DNA of 23,129 bases from Methanofollis sp. UBA420 (GCF_002498315.1 NZ_DAGX01000005.1:627462-650590), one strand, 5' to 3'. Counted from the first letter of the stretch, positions 7,317 through 14,176 are shown. Notes: generated from the letters alone by a model not told the origin. Numbers and translations are program-made.

Positions 7317-9209
7317 TCAGTCCTCCAGTGTCGAGATGTCTCCCGGGTCGATACCCATCTCCTTCGCCTTCAGGACGCGTCGCATGATCTTGCCGCTCCG
7401 GGTCTTCGGGAGGGAGTCGACGAACTCGATCGCGGCCGGCATCGCGATCGGGCCGAGGCTCATCCGCACATGGTACGTGAGGTCGCCCTTCAGTTTCTCA
7501 GTCGGCCTGTAGCCCTGCCTCAGGATGACGAACGCCTTGACCGCCTGCCCTTTGACGGCGTCCGGGACGCCGATCACCGCCGCCTCGGCGACCGCCTCGT
7601 GGGAGACAAGGGCCGACTCCACCTCCGCGGTGCCGATATTGTGTCCGGCGACGATGATGATGTCGTCGGCCCGGCCGAGGACCATGATATAGCCGTCCTC
7701 GTCCTTCACCGCCAGATCGCCGGCGGTGTACAGGGAGTCGACGGTCGTCCAGTACTTCCGGTAGCGCTCGTCGTTGTTGTGGACCGTCCGCATCATCGAG
7801 GGCCAGGGCTCCCTGATCACAAGGAGGCCGCCGATGCCGGGGGGGACAGGGTTGCCCTCCCTGTCGACGACGTCGGCCATCACGCCCGGGACAGGACGGC
7901 CGGCAAAACCTGGCTTCATCGGTTCGCCGACGAGCGTCGTGACCATGTGCATCCCTGTCTCGGTCTGCCACCAGGTGTCCACGATCGGGCAGCGGTCCTT
8001 CCCGACATTGTGGTAGAACCACTCGAAGGCTTCGGGGTTCAGGGGTTCGCCGACAGAGCCGAGGACGCGGAGGGTGTCGAGGTTGGACCTGGCCGGCCAC
8101 TCCTCGCCAAACCGCATGAACATCCTGATCACCGTCGGGGCGGTGTAGAAGACAGTCACGCCAAAGTCCTCGACGATCCGCCACCAGATGCCCGGGTCAG
8201 GGAAGTCGGGCGTCGTCTCGGTGAGGAGAACGGTGGCGCCGGCGGCAAGAGGACCGTAGACGATGTATGAGTGGCCGGTGATCCAGCCGGGATCGGCGGT
8301 GCACCAGTAGACGTCATTCTCCTTGAGGTCGAAGACGTACTTCGTCGTGTAGTAGGCGCCGACCATGTAGCCGGCAGAGGTGTGGACGATCCCCTTCGGT
8401 GTGCCTGTCGTCCCGCTCGTGTGCAGGATGAAGAGCGGGTCCTCGGCGTCCATCACTTCGGGCTCGCAGTACGGTGCGGCTGCCGCCATGATCTCTTCGA
8501 AGTCCACCTCCATCTCGGAGAAGAGTTCGATCTCGGGTTTTGTCCGCCGCAGGACGACGATCTTCTCGACAGAGGGGGCGTTCACGACCGCCTCGTCGAC
8601 GATGGTCTTTAAGGGCACCCTCTTGCCCCGCCTGAAGCCGACGTCGGCGGTGATGACAATCTTCGCCTGTGCGTCGCGGATACGGGTGTTGAGGGCCGAG
8701 GCCCCGAAACCGCCGTAGACGATGCTGTGCACCGCCCCGATACGGGCGCAGGCGAGCATGGCGACGACCTGCTCGGGGACAAGGGGCATGTAGATGCAGA
8801 CCGTGTCCCCCTTCCCGACGCCAAGGCCCTTCAAGGCGTTCGCAAAGCGCATCACCTCGCGGTGGAGCTGGCGGTAGGTGAGAATACGCTCGTTCTCGTC
8901 GTCCTCGCCCCGCCAGATCAGGGCAACCTTGTTCCGCCGTTCGCTGGCGGCGTGGCGGTCGAGACAGTTGTGGGTGACGTTCAGTTTCGCACCCGTGAAC
9001 CAGCGGGCATAGGGGTTGTCCCACTCCCGCACCGTCTGCCAGGGGGCGAACCACTCCAGTTCCCCGGCTATCCCTGCCCAGAAGCCCTCGGGGTCGTCGA
9101 GATAGCGTTTGTACGCCGTCTCCCAGTCCCCAAACCAGGAGCGCTCCCGGTACGCGGGGTCGGGCATGTAGACCTTGCCGGCAAGTTTCACGTCAAATGT
9201 CTCTGCCAT
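7317..9209 (-). CDS. acs: Acetyl-CoA synthetase (AMP-forming acetate-CoA ligase)
   Basis: It activates acetate with ATP and CoA to acetyl-CoA, AMP and pyrophosphate in the cytosol. At 630 residues it is close to the normal length of the family. Visible motifs are the N-terminal NPYARWFTGAKLNVTHNCLDRH, the P-loop HTSGTTGTPKG, the adenine/acetate pocket motif DTWWQTETG with the Trp that restricts the pocket to acetate, the hinge-region YTAGDLAVKDEDGY, and the C-terminal catalytic Lys in PKTRSGKIMRR. The start is chosen at the second ATG of ATGTCGATG: the strong GGGAGGTG (complement of 9216-9223) is directly adjacent to the first ATG (9215) but 6 nt from the second (9209). In hydrogenotrophic methanogens it serves acetate assimilation. 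It is the first gene of an operon with the OFA transporter and diverges from a PAS-type regulator. Confidence 0.96.
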   Translation of the reverse strand: MAETFDVKLAGKVYMPDPAYRERSWFGDWETAYKRYLDDPEGFWAGIAGELEWFAPWQTVREWDNPYARWFTGAKLNVTHNCLDRHAASERRNKVALIWRGEDDENERILTYRQLHREVMRFANALKGLGVGKGDTVCIYMPLVPEQVVAMLACARIGAVHSIVYGGFGASALNTRIRDAQAKIVITADVGFRRGKRVPLKTIVDEAVVNAPSVEKIVVLRRTKPEIELFSEMEVDFEEIMAAAAPYCEPEVMDAEDPLFILHTSGTTGTPKGIVHTSAGYMVGAYYTTKYVFDLKENDVYWCTADPGWITGHSYIVYGPLAAGATVLLTETTPDFPDPGIWWRIVEDFGVTVFYTAPTVIRMFMRFGEEWPARSNLDTLRVLGSVGEPLNPEAFEWFYHNVGKDRCPIVDTWWQTETGMHMVTTLVGEPMKPGFAGRPVPGVMADVVDREGNPVPPGIGGLLVIREPWPSMMRTVHNNDERYRKYWTTVDSLYTAGDLAVKDEDGYIMVLGRADDIIIVAGHNIGTAEVESALVSHEAVAEAAVIGVPDAVKGQAVKAFVILRQGYRPTEKLKGDLTYHVRMSLGPIAMPAAIEFVDSLPKTRSGKIMRRVLKAKEMGIDPGDISTLED

Positions 9210-9269
9210 CGACATCACCTCCCGGGCCTGCCCGGGCCACTCTGCTGTGCATAGATAGAGATCTCCATG

Positions 9270-9286
9270 ATAGATAATGATAAATC
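9270..9286 (+). promoter_or_regulatory. TATA-like element in the acs / PAS-regulator divergent promoter
   Basis: The stretch ATAATGATAAATC is the only clearly AT-rich block in the roughly 107-nt gap. It sits about 28-34 bases before the GTG/ATG starts of the PAS regulator, the spacing expected for a leaderless archaeal transcript. On the other strand the same block (GATTTATCATTATC) could serve acs with a leader of about 45 nt that carries its strong Shine-Dalgarno site. Confidence 0.45.
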
Positions 9287-9302
9287 TTCGCTCTGCACAA
9301 CA

Positions 9303-9319
9303 CATATGCAGTGCATATG
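9303..9319. promoter_or_regulatory. 17-bp palindrome over the start codon of the PAS regulator (candidate operator)
   Basis: CATATGCA (9303-9310) and TGCATATG (9312-9319) are perfect inverted complements around a single G. The right arm contains the ATG of the regulator gene and the whole element lies at the expected transcription start. A dimeric DNA-binding protein, most simply the regulator itself, could bind here to repress its own gene and affect acs. Confidence 0.5.
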
Positions 9320-10738
9320 CCGGGCAGCATAGCAGACAGGACAAATGACGCGATCGCGATCAGGGAACTCCTCAGGAAACACCCGAAGGGGCTCTCCATC
9401 ACCGAGATCGCGGGGGCCCTCGGCCTCCACAGGAACACGGCCGCAAAGCACCTGGACATGCTCGTCCAGAAGGGGGAGGCAGACATCAGGAAGGTCGGGA
9501 CCGCGAAGACCTGCTTCCTCGCGCGGAGGATGCCAGTCGCCGCCCTCCTCCACTTCTCCCTCCACCCGGCGGTCGTCGTCGACGGGCGGGACGAGGTGGT
9601 GATGGTGAGTCAGAGCGCCCTCGACCTCCTCGAATGCCCGCTGGAAGTGCTGTACGGCGAGAAGGTTCAGGACCTCCCCTATTCTCTCTTCACGACCCCC
9701 GAGTTCCTTGAACGGTGCCGTCAGGCCGTGCAGGGGACGCAGGCGCTTTTTCCGGCCGCGACCGTGATCCGCGGGAGACGGCGCCACCTCCGCGTCCACC
9801 TCGTCCCGGTGGTCTTCGACACCGGGAAGGACGGGTGCGCCATCGTGCTCATCGACGAGACCGCGTGCAGGGAGGCGACAGGGGCGCTGGAGGCCTCGCG
9901 GCAGCAGTACGAGGCGCTCACCGCGGACCTACCCGGCTTTGTCCTCCATACCAGACCCGACCTCACCCTCGAATTCGTCAACGAGTCATTCTGCAGGTAC
10001 GCGGGCCGGACACGAGAGCAGTTGATAGGTTTCCGTTTCCTCCCCCTCCTCCCGCCCGGCGACAGAGAGCGCATGAAGGCAGCGCTCATCTCTCTCACCC
10101 CGGAGAGACCGACCACGGCGCTGGAGGTCAGATCGGTGAGGACAGACGGCACCCTCGGCTGGGAGAGGTGGCAGGTCAGGGGTATCTTCGGGAATGGGGG
10201 GAGGGCCCGGGGCTACCACCTGGCAGGCACCGACATCACCGAACTGCAACAGTGCAGGGAGCAGCTGGAGCAGTACCATGAGAACATGGAACGCCTCATC
10301 GCCGGGCGGACCACCGGGATCCAGGAGGCGAACAGGACGCTCCTGAAGGTGCTCGCGGAGAAGGAGGAGATCGAGCGCGAGCTCCTCTTCACCACCTTCG
10401 CCTTCGACCACGCCTCCGACTCGATCATCCTCTTCGACCGGGACGGCAGGATCTACAAGGCAAACGAGACGGCATGCGGCCTCCTCGGCTACGGTCAGGA
10501 CGAGATCCTCGCGGTCACCATCTTCGGCCTCAACCCCTCGATCACCGCACGGCAGTGGGAAGAGATGTGGGCACGGGCCGAGCCCGGGAAGAGGGAGAGA
10601 GTCGTCTCGGTCCACAGGAGAAAGGACGGCACCGTCTTCAAGGTCGAGGTCTCCCGGACCTTCGTGCGCTTTGCCGGGAGGATGTACTTTTGCTCCATCG
10701 CCCGCGAGGTCGGGGGCGCGGAGAGGTCGAAAAAATAG
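9317..10738 (+). CDS. Winged-HTH transcriptional regulator with three PAS domains
   Basis: A one-component sensor-regulator of about 473 residues. The N-terminal 75 residues form a winged helix-turn-helix (HPKGLSITEIAGALGLHRNTAAKHLDMLVQKG). A first PAS-like domain follows from about LHPAVVVDGRDEVVMVS to VLIDETA. A second runs from EASRQQYEALTADLPG to YHLAGTDIT. After a charged, coiled-coil-like linker (CREQLEQYHENMERLIAG to EEIERELLF) comes a third with clear PAS features (SIILFDRDGRIYKANETACGLLGY). No kinase or GGDEF domain is present, so ligand or redox sensing would act directly on DNA binding. The start is ATG 9317 or GTG 9311, two codons earlier; neither has a Shine-Dalgarno site, so a leaderless mRNA is likely. 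Its divergent position next to acs suggests control of acetate activation, and the palindrome over its start suggests autoregulation. The ligand is unknown. Confidence 0.85.
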   Translation: MPGSIADRTNDAIAIRELLRKHPKGLSITEIAGALGLHRNTAAKHLDMLVQKGEADIRKVGTAKTCFLARRMPVAALLHFSLHPAVVVDGRDEVVMVSQSALDLLECPLEVLYGEKVQDLPYSLFTTPEFLERCRQAVQGTQALFPAATVIRGRRRHLRVHLVPVVFDTGKDGCAIVLIDETACREATGALEASRQQYEALTADLPGFVLHTRPDLTLEFVNESFCRYAGRTREQLIGFRFLPLLPPGDRERMKAALISLTPERPTTALEVRSVRTDGTLGWERWQVRGIFGNGGRARGYHLAGTDITELQQCREQLEQYHENMERLIAGRTTGIQEANRTLLKVLAEKEEIERELLFTTFAFDHASDSIILFDRDGRIYKANETACGLLGYGQDEILAVTIFGLNPSITARQWEEMWARAEPGKRERVVSVHRRKDGTVFKVEVSRTFVRFAGRMYFCSIAREVGGAERSKK

Positions 10739-10754
10739 ATGTAGATTTCCCGGT

Positions 10755-11051
10755 TCAGGTCCAGCAGATCCGCTGACGGGTCTGGGTCTGGTCGCAGGTG
10801 GCGTCACAGACGCCGGCACCAGAGCAGGTACCATTCTGGGACTGGCCCCTGAACTGGTACTGCTGACAGGTGCCGTCCGCGGCATTGGGGCAGGTGCCCG
10901 CAGACACATTCCCCTGAACACTGTTCTGGCATGCGGCCTGGTTGCCGCCAGAGCCCTGTCCGCCTGCACCACCCCATGCGACGGCCGGTGCCACCGCAAC
11001 GAGGGCGAGACAGAGCAAAAGGGCTGCTCCGATCATAAGTTTTCTGGTCAT
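10755..11051 (-). CDS. Small secreted Cys-rich protein
   Basis: A 98-residue protein with a clear signal peptide (MTRKLMIGAALLLCLALVAV, then APAVA before the likely cleavage site) and a mature part of about 73 residues. The mature part is rich in Gly, Gln, Asn and Cys: seven Cys occur in short repeated contexts (GTCPN, GTCQQ, GTCSG, VCDA, TCDQ). It has no transmembrane segment after the signal, so it should be released or held at the cell surface. The start is ATG 11051, with GGAGGA about 5 nt upstream. A TATA-like CTTTATTTATCCC (complement of 11112-11124) lies about 65 nt upstream, giving it its own promoter although it follows the kinase gene by 107 nt on the same strand. I do not recognise a family. 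Disulfide or metal binding is possible but not shown. Confidence 0.75.
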   Translation of the reverse strand: MTRKLMIGAALLLCLALVAVAPAVAWGGAGGQGSGGNQAACQNSVQGNVSAGTCPNAADGTCQQYQFRGQSQNGTCSGAGVCDATCDQTQTRQRICWT

Positions 11052-11111
11052 GGTGTCTCCTCCGTGCTGCCGATCCCTCGGCAGCTGCATGCCATAGGTC
11101 GGCGGCCGGAG

Positions 11112-11124
11112 GGATAAATAAAGA
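11112..11124 (-). promoter_or_regulatory. Probable TATA box of the small secreted protein gene
   Basis: On the minus strand the sequence reads CTTTATTTATCCC. Transcription would begin about 25 bases downstream (near 11090), leaving a leader of about 40 nt with the GGAGGA ribosome-binding site. It is the only AT-rich block between the kinase stop and this gene. Confidence 0.45.
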
Positions 11125-11145
11125 AAATGGAGGCGGTTCTGAGCT

Positions 11146-11161
11146 TGAACCGATCGGTTCA
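11146..11161. promoter_or_regulatory. Perfect 16-bp palindrome (candidate operator)
   Basis: TGAACCGATCGGTTCA is its own reverse complement. It covers the stop codon of the kinase gene and ends about 22 bp upstream of the TATA-like box of the small secreted protein gene. There is no oligo-T immediately after it on the minus strand, so a protein-binding site fits better than a terminator. Confidence 0.5.
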
Positions 11162-12481
11162 GCATTCCACCGCACCGAGCGCGGCGAGGAACTCCCCGGC
11201 CGACGATATCCTCTTTTCCGGGTCTTTTTCAAGGCACCGGAGGAGGAGGGCGTCGAAACGCGCAAGGGCCAGGTCGACCTTCGAGGGGGGGACAGGCGCC
11301 CCCTCCAGGACGACGGCCGAGTACTCGCCCGGCCCGTCGCCATCGTACGGGAGCCTGCCTGTCAGGAGTTCGTAGAGGACGACACCGAGCTGGTAGAGAT
11401 CTGTCCGTGCACCGGCAGGGCCGTACCGCCCCGGGGCGAGTTGTTCGGGGGCGGCATACCTGAGGGAGAAGCCCGGTGCCGCGGTCTCGTCGCCGTCGCC
11501 GATCAGCCTGCCGAGCCCCCAGTCGGCGATCTTCGGCGTGCCGTCCGCGGCAAGGAGGATATTGCCGGGCTTGAGGTCGCGGTGGACAATGCCGTGGGCA
11601 TGGGCACACGCAAGGCCCTCTGCGATGCCGGACGCGATGCGGCAGGCCTCCACCGACGAGAGGGGTTTTGTGAGGTCGGCAAGGGAGCCTTCGAGATATT
11701 CCATCTCCACGTACGGCACGGGGAGGATGTTCACCGACCAGACGCGGACGATATTCGGGTGGACCAGTTCCTTCCAGAGGCTGATCTCCTTGAGGAAGCA
11801 CCGTCCCGTCGCCTCGTCGGCCCTGAGGGGAACCTTGACGGCGACCCTCTCCCCGTCGGTGCGCCTGACTGCCGCATAGACCTGCGCCGTCCCGCCTGTG
11901 CCGACAGGGGAGACGTCGCCGTACTTTTCCATGAGCGCAGGGGGGAAACCCGGGACAGCGAAGGCGTCCGGGGCAACGAGGACGGTGCGGTCGCTGTCGG
12001 TGTCGGGTTTTCTTTTCCTGATGCGGTAGAGGAGGTACGCCCCGACCGCCGCCGCACCGGCACCTGCCGCCGCGGCCAAGAGGGGGTCGAAGCCTTCTTC
12101 CCGCGTCTCAGGCGGGCCTCTCCCCTCTCCGGTCGCCGCCTGCAGGTACGCATACATCGGCGTAGTCTCCACAGACGTCGGGCTCTCTTCAGCAGGGGCA
12201 GGAGGGAGAGAGGTCGGCAGGGGCGACGGCGTCGTCTCGGGCACAGAGGTCGGGGACTGAGTGGGCGGCGCCGTTTCGGGGACGACATCAGGGGTGGGAT
12301 CAGGCAAGGGCGTCCTCTCCTCCTTCACCTGGCCAGGTGCCGTCGCCGGGCCGCGGTCGTCGGGGGCGCTGTTGTTTCCGCCAGGACCATGCTGCCCCTT
12401 CCCCGACGTGTCATGGGCCGCCAGCGCCGGGGCGGCACAGAGGACGAGAAGAAGAACGCAGGTTATGATCCACCGCCGCAT
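11159..12481 (-). CDS. Single-pass membrane eukaryotic-like Ser/Thr protein kinase
   Basis: A 440-residue protein with a receptor-like layout. A signal peptide (RRWIITCVLLLVLCAAPALA) is followed by a Pro/Thr/Ser-rich extracytoplasmic region of about 110 residues, a transmembrane helix near 133-152 (LLAAAAGAGAAAVGAYLLY) with basic stop-transfer residues (RIRKRK), and a C-terminal cytosolic kinase domain. Kinase motifs are present: Gly loop VGTGGTAQVY (about 194-202), Lys216 in VAVKV, Glu232 in the C-helix, catalytic Asp302 in HRDLKPGN, metal-binding Asp320 in an unusual DWG in place of DFG, then YAAPEQ. It should be active and phosphorylate Ser/Thr. Start ATG 12481 lacks a Shine-Dalgarno site, but TTAATATC (complement of 12503-12510) lies about 25 nt upstream, which suggests leaderless transcription. 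It lies 25 nt after an FHA-HTH gene on the same strand. Confidence 0.9.
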   Translation of the reverse strand: MRRWIITCVLLLVLCAAPALAAHDTSGKGQHGPGGNNSAPDDRGPATAPGQVKEERTPLPDPTPDVVPETAPPTQSPTSVPETTPSPLPTSLPPAPAEESPTSVETTPMYAYLQAATGEGRGPPETREEGFDPLLAAAAGAGAAAVGAYLLYRIRKRKPDTDSDRTVLVAPDAFAVPGFPPALMEKYGDVSPVGTGGTAQVYAAVRRTDGERVAVKVPLRADEATGRCFLKEISLWKELVHPNIVRVWSVNILPVPYVEMEYLEGSLADLTKPLSSVEACRIASGIAEGLACAHAHGIVHRDLKPGNILLAADGTPKIADWGLGRLIGDGDETAAPGFSLRYAAPEQLAPGRYGPAGARTDLYQLGVVLYELLTGRLPYDGDGPGEYSAVVLEGAPVPPSKVDLALARFDALLLRCLEKDPEKRISSAGEFLAALGAVEC

Positions 12482-12506
12482 GCAATGAGGTAGGTGGCCG
12501 GGGATA

Positions 12507-13322
12507 TTAAGACGGGCGATCCTGACCATCGGCAGGGAGGGGGATGGTGAAGAGGAGGCGTGCCCCCTGCGGCCCCCGGGACAGGTCGATGAGGTCGCCG
12601 TCGGAGAGCGGGCGGCGCTCGTGCCGCCGGAGAGGAACGGCATTCACCGCCGTTCCGCCCGTGCTCCCGCAGTCCTCCACATGCCAGACGCCGCCGGAGA
12701 GGGTCAGCAGGCAGTGGGGGCGGGTGACCCGGGTGACCGCGGCATATGCCGCGGAGAGGGGGACCGCACACCCCTGCAGGGGGGCGGCCTCCGGATCCTC
12801 TCGGCCGACGGCACAGCGCGTGCCGGTGAGAGGAAAGGCCCGGCCGTCGTCGGGGCCGCCGACGACAAGGACGGCAGGCGTGCCGCCGGAGAAGGCCGCC
12901 GAGACACGGTCCTTCATCTCCCTCAGGCGGAGGGATACCCCCTGGGCGTCGGCCGCGATCCCGAGATTCCCGAAGATCCCGAGGTTCTGGATGACCGTCT
13001 CCAGGCCTCCCGGCACCAGGGAGTACTTCCAGACAGGATGGACGCCGGTCGCGGTCTCCCCCGAGAAACCCGCCTCCTTCTTCACGAGACCGGCAAGGAG
13101 GAGTTTGTCCAGGTGCTTTTTCGTGTTCTCGTAGCTTGTCCCTATCGCCCGGGAGATCTCCCGCACATCCCGCGGCGTGTGCTCGATGATCTTCAGGATC
13201 CGCAGGCGCGTCGGGTTCCCGAGGACGTCCAGATAGTCGGAGAGCTCCTCCAGAAAGTCCTGGTCGGCGCCTGAGACGAGGGTGCGATCGCCGTCGGTCA
13301 TCAGGGAGTATGAGGACAGCAT
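12507..13322 (-). CDS. ArsR-like HTH protein with C-terminal FHA domain
   Basis: A 271-residue fusion. Residues about 22-105 form an ArsR-type winged helix (YLDVLGNPTRLRILKIIEHT, then REISRAIGTSYENTKKHLDKL). Residues about 148-250 are a forkhead-associated domain with the usual phosphothreonine-pocket residues: GR at 173-174, His203 in TRPHCLL, and Asn227 in the STGGTAVN turn. FHA domains bind phosphothreonine peptides, so DNA binding may be controlled by a phosphorylated partner or by phosphorylation of the protein itself. The gene is followed after 25 nt by a membrane Ser/Thr kinase on the same strand, a natural source of that phosphate. Start is ATG 13322 without a clear Shine-Dalgarno site; ATG 13301, seven codons later, is the alternative. 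No ArsR metal-binding Cys pair is obvious. Confidence 0.85.
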   Translation of the reverse strand: MLSSYSLMTDGDRTLVSGADQDFLEELSDYLDVLGNPTRLRILKIIEHTPRDVREISRAIGTSYENTKKHLDKLLLAGLVKKEAGFSGETATGVHPVWKYSLVPGGLETVIQNLGIFGNLGIAADAQGVSLRLREMKDRVSAAFSGGTPAVLVVGGPDDGRAFPLTGTRCAVGREDPEAAPLQGCAVPLSAAYAAVTRVTRPHCLLTLSGGVWHVEDCGSTGGTAVNAVPLRRHERRPLSDGDLIDLSRGPQGARLLFTIPLPADGQDRPS

Positions 13323-13347
13323 GGTAGATAACCCGCGCGGCTCGGGG

Positions 13348-13353
13348 AAAAAA
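13348..13353 (-). terminator. Oligo-T stop after the siroheme reductase gene
   Basis: On the minus strand the gap after the stop at 13381 reads CTCTCTTTTTTCCCC, with T6 at 13348-13353. It separates the reductase gene from the FHA-HTH gene that begins at 13322, although the short gap leaves little room for a separate promoter and some readthrough is possible. Confidence 0.4.
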
Positions 13354-13380
13354 GAGAGATTCGAGAAACCCCGGCAGAGG

Positions 13381-14058
13381 TCAGGTCTGGGGCGGCGCCA
13401 GGCCGAGCATGGCGGCACGGATCGTCTCGATACCGACCCTCTCGGCAAACCGCGGTGTCCTTTCGCCGGGTTTCCCGTTGTCGCGGTAGTATTCGAGAAG
13501 GCGCCTCACCATGCCGACGGCCTCATCGACCTGGAGGTCCTTTGCCACCACATCGCCGATCCTGGGGCGGCCTCCGGAATTCCCACCGAAGGTCACGGTC
13601 CACCCCTTCGCAGTCCCGATCAGCCCGATGTCCCGCACATAACTCTCCCCGCAACAGCGCGGGCAGCCTGAAACCCCCATCTTCAGTTTCGCGGGGAGGT
13701 TCAGGTCCTGGTTCACCCCCTCGAGTTTCAGCCCGAGGCCGAGGGAGTCCTGCACGCCGTACTTGCAGGTCTCGGTCCCCGGGCAGGTCTGGACATAGTG
13801 GAGACAGGGCGCCGTCGCCTCCCCGACGGTCATCCCGAGTTCCTTCCAGATATTGTCGATATCCTCCTCCTGCATCCCCACGAGCGCCATCCGCTGTCCC
13901 GAGGTCATCTTGATGACCGGGATATTATACCGCCGCACGACCTTGACGATGTTCTCCAGGTCCTCGGGGGCGACGAGCCCGGCCGGCGTCCTCGGGACGA
14001 TCGCATAGGTCTTCCTGTCACGCTGGAGAATCGCGCCTCTTGGTCCGTCTTCCATCAT
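13381..14058 (-). CDS. Small siroheme [4Fe-4S] sulfite/nitrite reductase-like protein (Dsr-LP type)
   Basis: A 225-residue protein with one sulfite/nitrite reductase half-domain. The ferredoxin-like N-terminal part (TPAGLVAPEDLENIVKVVRR, then VIKMTSGQRMALVG) is followed by the siroheme/iron-sulfur ligands: Cys92-x5-Cys98 in TCPGTETCKYG and Cys132-x3-Cys136 in GCPRCCGES. Both Cys pairs are intact. Methanogens carry several such dissimilatory sulfite reductase-like proteins that are shorter than full assimilatory reductases and lack the F420-binding part of Fsr; the physiological substrate of the small forms is mostly unknown. The start ATG 14058 is preceded by GGGGAG about 8 nt upstream. A strong AT-rich promoter and a perfect palindrome lie upstream, so it appears to be separately regulated. 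Confidence 0.85.
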   Translation of the reverse strand: MMEDGPRGAILQRDRKTYAIVPRTPAGLVAPEDLENIVKVVRRYNIPVIKMTSGQRMALVGMQEEDIDNIWKELGMTVGEATAPCLHYVQTCPGTETCKYGVQDSLGLGLKLEGVNQDLNLPAKLKMGVSGCPRCCGESYVRDIGLIGTAKGWTVTFGGNSGGRPRIGDVVAKDLQVDEAVGMVRRLLEYYRDNGKPGERTPRFAERVGIETIRAAMLGLAPPQT

Positions 14059-14076
14059 ACATCAACTCCCCTTCGC

Positions 14077-14090
14077 CATGGCATGCCATG
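14077..14090. promoter_or_regulatory. Perfect 14-bp palindrome in the leader of the siroheme reductase gene
   Basis: CATGGCATGCCATG equals its own reverse complement. It lies 19 bp before the start codon and downstream of the two TATA-like blocks, close to the expected transcription start, a typical repressor position. Confidence 0.45.
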
Positions 14091-14107
14091 ACAGAAGCCT
14101 CGGGCCA

Positions 14108-14132
14108 GTATAATCCTGCGAGAATATAATAG
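14108..14132 (-). promoter_or_regulatory. TATA-like elements upstream of the siroheme reductase gene
   Basis: On the minus strand two AT-rich blocks, TATTATATTCTC (14121-14132) and GGATTATACTGG (14106-14117), lie about 50-75 nt before the start codon. Either would place transcription initiation at about 14080-14100, leaving room for the GGGGAG ribosome-binding site. Confidence 0.45.
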
Positions 14133-14176
14133 TGGTGCAGCATGCGGAGAGAGCATGGTCGGGACGGCCCCGGCCG

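Noticed and set aside
6191..7387. A long open frame (398 codons) on the plus strand opposite the OFA transporter
   Set aside because: Its product is almost entirely charged and Pro/Gly-rich with no fold-like pattern, while the minus strand encodes a clear MFS protein.
9210..9344. An N-terminal extension of acs of 45 residues in the same open frame
   Set aside because: It would start beyond the divergent promoter and inside the PAS regulator gene; the strong GGGAGGTG and the family N-terminus both place the start at 9209.
9986..10999. An open frame on the minus strand across the end of the PAS regulator and the small secreted gene
   Set aside because: It overlaps two better-supported genes and has a Pro/Asp/Glu-rich, non-protein-like composition.
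12482..12643. An N-terminal extension of the kinase by 54 residues
   Set aside because: It would overlap the FHA-HTH gene and bury the signal peptide; a TATA-like block about 25 nt before ATG 12481 supports the shorter form.
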